DNA of 12,258 nucleotides from Nanobdellati archaeon. GTDB lineage: Archaea > EX4484-52 > JAADEF01. The position numbers were made by a program, and so were the translations under genes. This document shows positions 1 to 5,781 of this stretch, one piece after another. The notes beneath the pieces are model-generated. The model saw only the letters and a program-made list of their open reading frames with translations. It was not told the origin of the DNA and ran no database searches. The stretch lies in contig WAPH01000010.1 of assembly GCA_015520895.1 (NCBI GenBank), forward strand, positions 1-12,258, in the 5' to 3' direction. The number at the start of each line of letters is the position of its first letter. The stretch's first letter is position 1.

Positions 1-152
1 AGGGTGTAGTCTTTTAGCCATATGTATGCTAAGGATGCTATGGCTATTGTGAATACAACTAATAGAACTGATCCTATTGTTGCTGAGATTGCTTTTTTAA
101 GATTTGGTTTGTTTTTAATTTCTTTGGTTAAAGAGAATAATTTCTCTGCCAT
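1..152 (-). CDS. Archaeal type IV pilin-like protein, N-terminal part (runs off left edge)
   Basis: Fifty codons read from the ATG at 152-150 down to the window edge without a stop; the 3' part lies outside. The product starts with a basic, hydrophilic stretch (MAEKLFSLTKEIKNK), then has KK followed from about residue 21 to 45 by a hydrophobic segment, AISATIGSVLLVVFTIAIAS. A short charged leader before a single N-terminal hydrophobic helix is the layout of archaeal class III signal peptides and pilins (Pilin_N-like, with the ISATIGSVLLV pattern typical of the family). In such proteins FlaK/PibD-type peptidases cut just before the hydrophobic segment, here probably around K20/A21, and the helix builds the filament core. 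It lies 31 nt after the HAD gene on the same strand and has its own TATA-like element. Exported subunit is inferred; the family call rests on the N-terminus only. Confidence 0.65.
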   Translation of the reverse strand, partial: MAEKLFSLTKEIKNKPNLKKAISATIGSVLLVVFTIAIASLAYIWLKDYT

Positions 153-178
153 AGAGAAATTAAGGCAGAGAAATTATT
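136..178 (-). repeat. Perfect 15-bp inverted repeat spanning the pilin start codon
   Basis: Positions 136-150 and 164-178 are exact reverse complements of each other (15 bp arms, 13-nt spacer). The spacer holds a further copy of the arm: agagaaatta occurs at 153-162 and again at 167-176, and its reverse complement taatttctct is at 138-147. In the minus-strand RNA two exclusive hairpins are possible: a 15-bp stem, or a 10-bp stem (162-153 with 147-138) whose five-base loop is AUGGC and so contains the pilin start codon. As DNA it could equally be an operator between the TATA box and the gene, or a 3' hairpin of the HAD transcript. Confidence 0.8.
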
Positions 179-182
179 TATA
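174..182 (-). promoter_or_regulatory. TATA-box-like element for the left-edge pilin gene
   Basis: The minus strand reads TATAAATAA here, in the gap between the HAD stop codon and the pilin ATG. Its centre is 26 nt upstream of the A of the ATG at 152, the spacing expected between an archaeal box A and the transcription start. This predicts a leaderless pilin mRNA. No clear BRE is asserted. It overlaps the outer arm of the inverted repeat. Confidence 0.45.
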
Positions 183-183
183 G

Positions 184-843
184 TTAACGGTTAAGAAAAT
201 TTAATCTTCTCCATAAAGCCCTGTAATCTTTAAAAATAACATCCGCCCTTCTATCTATTTTATTATAGATCGCAACTTTAACCCCGTAATAATTTTGAGG
301 AATAAACAAATCTTTCTTATAATCATCCCCTATTGCCATTAAAACATTGCTTGTATTTACATCATAGATCTCCTCTAAATACCTATAATAAGAAAGAGAA
401 GGTTTCATAACATTAACATCATCCGCACTTACTATGCAACAAAAATATTCTTTCCACATTCTACCAAACACTTGATAAAGTTTAAAAACAAGATTTCTTT
501 TAAACTCCTCGCTCACAACGATTCCTTTAATATTTTTTGAGAGCATGACATTTAAGAAAAAGAAAATATTACGAGCAGGTTTAATTTGAATGTTCTCCCA
601 AAAAATATTAACTGCATCTAAAGGAGGTGTATGAGGAAATGCCAATGAAATTAAATAGTCTCTTTCTCTTTCCTTAGGATTGTTCGATTTACTTAAATCA
701 TGTAACACTTTATAAAACTTTTTTTTAACCCAAATATATGATTTTCCTTCATGCTCTGAAATAAACAAAAACATCCGATGATAGGCCTTCTTCGTATCAA
801 CATTATATAATGTGTTATCAGCATCAAAGATTATGTATCTCAT
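184..843 (-). CDS. HAD-superfamily hydrolase (phosphatase, nucleotidase-like)
   Basis: 219 residues with all four HAD motifs in order. Motif I is FDADNTLY with nucleophile D7 and D9; motif II is the serine of VVSE (S111); motif III is K147 in MKPS; motif IV is GDDYKKD (D173, D174, D178). The region between motifs I and II (about 15-90) is helical and fits a C1 cap. Such enzymes dephosphorylate small phosphorylated metabolites through a phospho-aspartate, with Mg2+, in the cytoplasm. The DNTLY form of motif I is common in pyrimidine 5'-nucleotidase-like HADs, but substrate cannot be read from the sequence. The ATG at 843 lies inside the end of the preceding nucleotidyltransferase gene (20-nt overlap) with GGGT upstream, so translation is probably coupled. 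A role in the same sugar-phosphate pathway is inference. Confidence 0.85.
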   Translation of the reverse strand: MRYIIFDADNTLYNVDTKKAYHRMFLFISEHEGKSYIWVKKKFYKVLHDLSKSNNPKERERDYLISLAFPHTPPLDAVNIFWENIQIKPARNIFFFLNVMLSKNIKGIVVSEEFKRNLVFKLYQVFGRMWKEYFCCIVSADDVNVMKPSLSYYRYLEEIYDVNTSNVLMAIGDDYKKDLFIPQNYYGVKVAIYNKIDRRADVIFKDYRALWRRLNFLNR

Positions 844-2032
844 AAATACTACCCTTTAACATACTATGAGGCTTTATTTTAAGATTTGGAGCAATCAATG
901 TTCCAGGCATGGTGCTGCTTTGAACCCCTATAACTGTTCCTTTTCCAATAACGCATCCTAAAGAAGTTCTCTCAGTTTTAATAATATTGCCCTGCAACTC
1001 TACATAAACTTCCTTTCTAGAAAGTAATCGATTAGCTGCTACAAATCCTGCACCTATTTTAACATCATCATCAATAACACTATCTCCTACATAACTACGA
1101 TGTAAGTGTGTATCAGATCCTATCAAACTTCTTACAACTTCGCTATGAGCCCCTATAATTGCATTACTCTCCACACTACTCATCCTAACCAAAGTATGAG
1201 TCCCTATGATAGCTCCTTTTCCTATATAAGCAGGTCCTTTTATAACAGCATAATCCATTACTTTAGCGTCTTTCTCTATAACCACCTTACCTTCCGAATC
1301 ATCTATCACTGCAGTTTTAGCAATCACTGCACTACTATCAACAAAACTCTTCTCCAAATTATTTAAAAAAACCTTAACAAAGTCGAGATATTGCCAAGAA
1401 TATTTTAAAGAAAGTGGTGGTTCGCCTATTTTTACATAACGAAGTTGAGAGAAATTAGCATACTCGCTTAATGTCTTTTCTAAAGCATCTCCTTCATCAA
1501 CATCTTTTGTTTTTAAAAATTCAAGAAAATCTTTTGCTAATTTATAAATACCTATAACTCTAAGGTTAGAAGGTTCCTCTCCTTTTTTAGGTTTTTCAAC
1601 AATTTTTTTAATCTCTTTATTTTTTATCTCTACAATGCCATAACGAGAAGGATTTTGTGTAGGAGTAATACTCAAAACATTACCCTCAATGTTCATAATT
1701 TGTTTGAGAATATCTTCTGAAAAAGCGTGGTATGCATTCAGTATAACATATTCGTCATAATCAGGGGCAACATCATATCCTCTAATAACGGCGTCTGCAG
1801 TTGATTTAGGTATGGGTTGTATAGCTATTCTAACATCGTTCCCTTTAAATAAAGATGTATCTCGCGGTGAGACCACTACAACAACATCATCCACATACCT
1901 CGATACGTTTTGAATTGTTCTCTCTAATAAAGTTTTTCCACCTATCTTAACCATAGATTTGTGTTTGTGATAATTTAAAGGCCATGTTCGCGAACTTTCA
2001 CCTGCAGCCAAAACAATAGCAGCTTTACTCAT
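824..2032 (-). CDS. Sugar-1-phosphate nucleotidyltransferase with C-terminal left-handed beta-helix (archaeal GlmU-like)
   Basis: 402 residues in two domains. Residues 1-225 are a nucleotidyltransferase fold: LAAGESSR (8-15) with WPL, the QP..STADAV nucleotide-binding segment (72-82), YGIVE (131-135) and EKP (146-148). Residues about 235-395 are hexapeptide-type beta-helix repeats (AVIKGPAYIGKGAIIG and similar), with a HRSYVGDSVI...IGAG segment (311-329) resembling the acetyltransferase site of archaeal bifunctional GlmU-like enzymes, where a His acts as base. The family makes UDP-GlcNAc or other NDP-sugars from sugar-1-phosphates for cell-surface glycans. An oddity: where relatives have NGD with a metal-binding Asp, this protein has NAY (99-101), so nucleotidyl transfer may be altered or lost. 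The start is backed by GGTG five bases upstream; it overlaps the gatD stop by one base (TAATG). Substrate is unknown. Confidence 0.85.
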   Translation of the reverse strand: MSKAAIVLAAGESSRTWPLNYHKHKSMVKIGGKTLLERTIQNVSRYVDDVVVVVSPRDTSLFKGNDVRIAIQPIPKSTADAVIRGYDVAPDYDEYVILNAYHAFSEDILKQIMNIEGNVLSITPTQNPSRYGIVEIKNKEIKKIVEKPKKGEEPSNLRVIGIYKLAKDFLEFLKTKDVDEGDALEKTLSEYANFSQLRYVKIGEPPLSLKYSWQYLDFVKVFLNNLEKSFVDSSAVIAKTAVIDDSEGKVVIEKDAKVMDYAVIKGPAYIGKGAIIGTHTLVRMSSVESNAIIGAHSEVVRSLIGSDTHLHRSYVGDSVIDDDVKIGAGFVAANRLLSRKEVYVELQGNIIKTERTSLGCVIGKGTVIGVQSSTMPGTLIAPNLKIKPHSMLKGSIYEIHNL

Positions 2033-3330
2033 TAAAACACCGCTTTTATTTCATTTGCTATAGGTTTAAACATAAATTCTTTAATTTTCTTTTTATCAGA
2101 ATAATGAGCTAAAGCATAACTTAATTTTACATAAGCACTCTCACAAACCATATCGTATAAATGATATACTCCTGCTTTATGCAATAATCTTAAATTTTTG
2201 TAAACATAAGGATGAACTTCTCCATATATTGTTTGACTACACATACCTATGAATTTATTTTTAGCATGCTTTTTTATTACTTTCAACAAACTTAATTCTC
2301 CTTTAACACATACATGTCCTAAACCAGTACCTTCTATAATTGCTCCTTTAACTTTATTTAACATTGCATCTAATATTTCAGGTTTCATGCCCGGATAAAC
2401 CTTTATTAAAGCTACATTTTTACAAAAACTTTCATTTCCTGCAGGATCCTTTAACCAATCGTTTTGCTTACTTTTAATCATTATTTTCCAATTTCTAGAC
2501 CTTAAATCATAATGCAATGTAGCAAAAGGTTCTGCATTTATAGACTTAAAAGCGTCTCTTTTAGAAGTGTGCATTTTTTTAACTTTTGTTCCTAAATGAA
2601 CTTCATAATAATCATCCCCACTACTTCCGTGCATAACAACATACACGCCAGCAGGAGGATTTTCTAAAATAAAGCGAATTGAAGCCAGAAAGTTTAGAAA
2701 CGCATCGCTACTGGCTCTATCAGAAGATCGTTGAGCACCAGTAATAACCACAGGAAAGTTTATTTTTCCTTTTAAAGCATAGCTCAATGCTGAAGAAGTG
2801 TAATGCATTGTATCAGTTCCATGAGCCAAAATAATTCCTTTTTTTACTTTTTTAGAAATAGTAATAATATGTTTAGCCATTTTTTCCCAATGATCCTGAT
2901 TTAAATCTTCGCTCATTTCTTGCATCAACACTTCAAAAGAATAAGAATATTTATTAAAAGGATGTTGATTCTTTATTTCAGGAATGGCTGAAAATATATC
3001 TTCTGGCCGAAAAGATGCTTTTACCGCTCCTGTTTCATATTCAACTTTAGATGAAATAGTACCTCCAGTAGAAATAACATGTATATCTTTTATCCTTACC
3101 TCTCCTTTAACAAGTTTCTCTTTTTTTTCGTACCTTCTTAAGGTTTTAACATCTTTAACATCCTCATAAGGAATTGCAAAATTATATCCATTTTTAAGTT
3201 TAAGAATAAAACTGTTTTTTTTATTATAATCACTAGTTGGAATAATTATCCCTTCTAAGACCCCATAACTTTTTGTTTCAACCCTAACCTTAGAGAACAT
3301 TTTAATATCCATATTACTAAACATCATCAT
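2032..3330 (-). CDS. gatD: Glutamyl-tRNA(Gln) amidotransferase subunit D
   Basis: With GatE, this subunit turns Glu-tRNA(Gln) into Gln-tRNA(Gln) in archaea; GatD is the asparaginase-like half that releases ammonia from glutamine. The first ~80 residues form a small beta-rich domain, as in other GatD proteins. The catalytic domain starts with ISTGGTIS, holding the first active-site Thr, followed by LAHGTDTMHYTSSAL with the second Thr-Asp pair, then TGAQRSSDRASSDAF, MHTSKRDAF and IEGTGLGH, all diagnostic of GatD rather than of plain L-asparaginase. Length (432 residues) is normal. The open frame begins at a TTG at 3333 directly after the truD stop, followed by ATG ATG ATG; I take the ATG at 3330. 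Later Mets (for example the one seven codons on) remain possible because no Shine-Dalgarno is visible. GatE is not in the window. Confidence 0.95.
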   Translation of the reverse strand: MMMFSNMDIKMFSKVRVETKSYGVLEGIIIPTSDYNKKNSFILKLKNGYNFAIPYEDVKDVKTLRRYEKKEKLVKGEVRIKDIHVISTGGTISSKVEYETGAVKASFRPEDIFSAIPEIKNQHPFNKYSYSFEVLMQEMSEDLNQDHWEKMAKHIITISKKVKKGIILAHGTDTMHYTSSALSYALKGKINFPVVITGAQRSSDRASSDAFLNFLASIRFILENPPAGVYVVMHGSSGDDYYEVHLGTKVKKMHTSKRDAFKSINAEPFATLHYDLRSRNWKIMIKSKQNDWLKDPAGNESFCKNVALIKVYPGMKPEILDAMLNKVKGAIIEGTGLGHVCVKGELSLLKVIKKHAKNKFIGMCSQTIYGEVHPYVYKNLRLLHKAGVYHLYDMVCESAYVKLSYALAHYSDKKKIKEFMFKPIANEIKAVF

Positions 3331-3333
3331 CAA

Positions 3334-4437
3334 TTATTTTAAAATTTCTTTTAAAAAGACCGTGGCGTAAGAACCAGGAGGTAAGAAAAAGGAAACTTTA
3401 ACCTTATAATATCCAGGAAATAAATCATCATTCTCTTTTTGTATTATTCTAAAATCAGTTGCTTGAGCATATGCTTTTCGAACAAGACCTTCACTTTTGA
3501 TATTTAATTCATTTATATAGAAATCAGAAGGACGAATACGATCTTTAAGAAATATCTCTTTAATTCTTTTTTCTATTTTTCCCTCTTCAACAAATCCCTC
3601 AAAATTATAACCAGGAATATGAATTTCTTTTTCTTTGACATCATCGCTAAACTCCTCAACCACCTTATTAAAAATCCAGCTTTGATAACTATGCACAAAC
3701 ATTTGTAAAATAGACCGAGGTAATGTTTTAAGAGCGCCTAAAAAATCACTTGCATGATGATGCAACAAATAATTATAAAGATTCCTTTCATAAAACTTAG
3801 ATTTAGAAAAAGAAAGATTAAAAAAATCTTCACTTTCAAAATCTATCTTTTGATTTAACGCATTTTCCAAAATAAGTTTTGCTGCCTTCCGCCATTCCCT
3901 TTTTAATAAAGCCCTTCCAACTTCCCATGATTTAATCCTTCCTTCACCAAAACGCTGAACACCATAATAATTGGGAAACAATATCGTAGAAGGTAAATAG
4001 AAAATTTTCTTTACATCCTCTTTTCTTAATTTCCTTATAGTTACGGTGAAAAAATTTCCTTGATGCTCTCCTAAATGTATTTTTTTATCACTATATTCTA
4101 ATGGATATAATTCAACACCTGCGTATTTAAATTCCTGAATTTTCTTCAATTTCTCTTTTTTTATTTTATAAATACTCATCAATTGTATTGTACATGCAAC
4201 TTTGTCTTTTGTACCTGATAAAGAAATACGATTCGTGGAAAAACCCATATATTTAGAAAAAGACTTAATAAACTGGAAGGTCTCTACATTCCTTTTCTTC
4301 AAAACACAAATGAGGTGTTTATCTTCCTTTTCTAAATTTATAGGTTCATATTTTCTAAAGTAATCTAATTTACCATATCTCCGCGTAACCTCCTCAACAA
4401 TAAAATCTTCTGGCGTTGCTTTAATAATCATAAACAT
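3334..4437 (-). CDS. truD: tRNA pseudouridine synthase D
   Basis: 367 residues, normal for archaeal TruD, which converts a specific uridine in tRNA (U13 in characterised members) to pseudouridine. Visible family motifs: N-terminal IKATPEDFIVEE (5-16); LSGTKDKVACTIQ (73-85) with the predicted catalytic Asp at 78; FPNYYGVQRFGEGR (154-167); the HSYQSWIFN segment around residue 255; and the C-terminal PPGSYATVFLKEIL. It is the first gene of a tight operon with gatD, the nucleotidyltransferase and the HAD gene, so translation-related and sugar-related functions are cotranscribed. A TATA-like element centred about 25 nt upstream of the ATG at 4437 suggests a leaderless mRNA. The Met two codons in (4431) is a possible alternative start. 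Confidence 0.95.
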   Translation of the reverse strand: MFMIIKATPEDFIVEEVTRRYGKLDYFRKYEPINLEKEDKHLICVLKKRNVETFQFIKSFSKYMGFSTNRISLSGTKDKVACTIQLMSIYKIKKEKLKKIQEFKYAGVELYPLEYSDKKIHLGEHQGNFFTVTIRKLRKEDVKKIFYLPSTILFPNYYGVQRFGEGRIKSWEVGRALLKREWRKAAKLILENALNQKIDFESEDFFNLSFSKSKFYERNLYNYLLHHHASDFLGALKTLPRSILQMFVHSYQSWIFNKVVEEFSDDVKEKEIHIPGYNFEGFVEEGKIEKRIKEIFLKDRIRPSDFYINELNIKSEGLVRKAYAQATDFRIIQKENDDLFPGYYKVKVSFFLPPGSYATVFLKEILK

Positions 4438-4447
4438 ATATATTTAT
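4437..4447 (+). promoter_or_regulatory. TATA box of the pilus operon
   Basis: TATATATTTAT on the plus strand. The start site expected about 26 nt downstream (near 4468) would give a leader of only ten bases, made up mostly of the ribosome binding site AGGTGGG (4468-4474) before the ATG at 4478. It overlaps the first codon of truD on the other strand. Confidence 0.45.
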
Positions 4448-4456
4448 CCTGCTACC

Positions 4457-4468
4457 TTAAAATATTTA
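4457..4468 (-). promoter_or_regulatory. TATA-like element of the truD-gatD operon
   Basis: The minus strand reads TAAATATTTTAA. Its centre lies about 25-26 nt from the A of the truD ATG, the archaeal TATA-to-start-site distance, which predicts a leaderless transcript. It sits between the pilin promoter and the pilin ATG in a 40-bp divergent gap. Confidence 0.4.
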
Positions 4469-4477
4469 GGTGGGACT

Positions 4478-5365
4478 ATGCTAAAAAAACTTCAATCTCA
4501 AGTTATAAGTATCGTTCTTATCAGCGGTATTGCTTTGGCTTTAGCAGGGAGTGCATATTATTGGGGACTACCTCTCTTAGAAAAAACTCAAAAGAATGTT
4601 GAATTAGAATCTGCTAATCAATTCATGGAAAATTTAGCCAAAGCAATAGAAGAAGTGGCAGTAACAGGAAATAGCAAAGTTATAGAATATGATTTAAAAG
4701 GAGAACTTAGAATAAATAATGGTGATCCCCTCTCATTTGAAAATTACATAGAATACCGAGTAGAAGCGCCTCTTCCTTATTATGCCACATTATCATACGT
4801 TCCTCTTAATGATTACCCTCCTTATAAAAAAAGAATATACGTAATGACAACGGCTAAACCAATGGTAATAGTAGAGGAATGTAACAAACCTTTAGCTACG
4901 TGTCAAGCAACCATGGATTGTACCAATAAAAAAGTTTCTTTCGACATAGGATGTGAAGTAACAGGTGATAAATATGATGGAGATAAAATTGTATGTAGTA
5001 AAGACACATTCACGGTTAACACTTATACTTGTAATGAATACGATTTTGCATATCTTGAAGGTTCTAAAAAATATGCATATGCAGGTATTGAAGGTAAAAA
5101 TAAGCCAGTAGTAATAATGGTAAGAACCTATCCTTACCCTACTAAAGAGAAATATCTTAATTCCTATATGATTATTCCCAGAGAGATAGACAATCCTACT
5201 ACATATGATGGAGTAATTTATAAAATAATAGGTAAAGGTAAAGTAGTTGCTAAAAACGAAAAAGTAAAAATCCTTATTTCACGTGGTGAATCAACTATAA
5301 AACCAGGTGAATCACAAAGAGGTGGAGACCTGTCTATAATAAACATAGAGGTCACAGTACAATGA
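4478..5365 (+). CDS. Pilin-like secreted protein with class III-type signal peptide and Cys-rich insert
   Basis: 295 residues. The start (MLKKLQSQ) is short and basic, followed by one hydrophobic helix (about 9-30, ISIVLISGIALALAGSAYYW), the pattern of archaeal pilin and pseudopilin precursors; the KLQS/Q region is a likely processing site. The rest is polar and beta-rich, without further membrane segments, and should lie outside the cell. A stretch from 135 to 185 holds all six cysteines of the protein (135, 142, 148, 159, 173, 185), suggesting a disulfide-bonded subdomain. The gene is first in an operon with a second pilin, an assembly ATPase and two T2SF membrane proteins, supporting a role as filament subunit or minor pilin. 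AGGTGGG lies just upstream of the ATG; the stop overlaps the next gene by 4 bp (ATGA). No specific family recognised beyond pilin-like. Confidence 0.75.
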   Translation: MLKKLQSQVISIVLISGIALALAGSAYYWGLPLLEKTQKNVELESANQFMENLAKAIEEVAVTGNSKVIEYDLKGELRINNGDPLSFENYIEYRVEAPLPYYATLSYVPLNDYPPYKKRIYVMTTAKPMVIVEECNKPLATCQATMDCTNKKVSFDIGCEVTGDKYDGDKIVCSKDTFTVNTYTCNEYDFAYLEGSKKYAYAGIEGKNKPVVIMVRTYPYPTKEKYLNSYMIIPREIDNPTTYDGVIYKIIGKGKVVAKNEKVKILISRGESTIKPGESQRGGDLSIINIEVTVQ

Positions 5366-5781
5366 GATCAAAAGGGCAAAGCGCAATACTTGAGTTTGTA
5401 CTTGTATCCTTTTTAGGAATAGTTTTTGTAGTGGTCGTTTTATCCCTATTAACGGTCGTAGAAAAAAAAGTTTATAGATATAACTTTGAATTACAAGCGA
5501 GAAACATAGCAGAGAAGTTGTGGCTTTATGAACACATATTCATATACTCGAATTATACAAACGGATCACTATCCTTTGCTTTACCTCCAGATATTAACGG
5601 TAAATCTTATTTAGTGGTGTTTAACGGCCATACTTTAAACATAAAAAATGAAGATGGCTTTTATTTCAATAAAGAAAATATGCCTTGTTACCATAATAGG
5701 ATATACATAGCTTCGAATGTTCCTTCCATAACTTTAATAAAGACACAAGAATCGGTTAAGTGTGACTATAGGGTGGGTTAA
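5362..5781 (+). CDS. Small archaeal pilin-like protein
   Basis: 139 residues beginning MRSKGQSAILEF, then a hydrophobic helix to about residue 33. Basic residues, Gly-Gln-Ser and a Glu near +5/+6 of a long hydrophobic segment are the hallmarks of a class III signal peptide; cleavage after G5 or Q6 is likely. The helix passes into a charged amphipathic region (34-57), as in the alpha1 spine of pilins, and then a small beta-rich head with two cysteines (109, 134) that could pair. Probably a minor pilin or pseudopilin working with the larger one before it. Start is backed by GAGGT nine bases upstream and by the ATGA overlap with the preceding gene; its stop overlaps the ATPase start by one base (TAATG). 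Confidence 0.75.
   Translation: MRSKGQSAILEFVLVSFLGIVFVVVVLSLLTVVEKKVYRYNFELQARNIAEKLWLYEHIFIYSNYTNGSLSFALPPDINGKSYLVVFNGHTLNIKNEDGFYFNKENMPCYHNRIYIASNVPSITLIKTQESVKCDYRVG
5771..5777 (+). promoter_or_regulatory. Strong ribosome binding site inside the end of the small pilin gene
   Basis: GGGTGGG, three bases before the ATG of the ATPase, within the last codons of the small pilin gene. It fits the GGTG-type sites seen upstream of other genes here and fixes the ATPase start at 5781. Confidence 0.6.

Noticed and set aside
1106..1366. Plus-strand open frame of 86 codons inside the nucleotidyltransferase gene
   Set aside because: Lies fully antisense to the conserved beta-helix domain; composition (Ser, Tyr, His, Asn) is that of a shadow frame and no ribosome site supports it.
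2984..3169. Plus-strand open frame of 61 codons inside gatD
   Set aside because: Antisense to the conserved start of the GatD catalytic domain; Ser-rich shadow.
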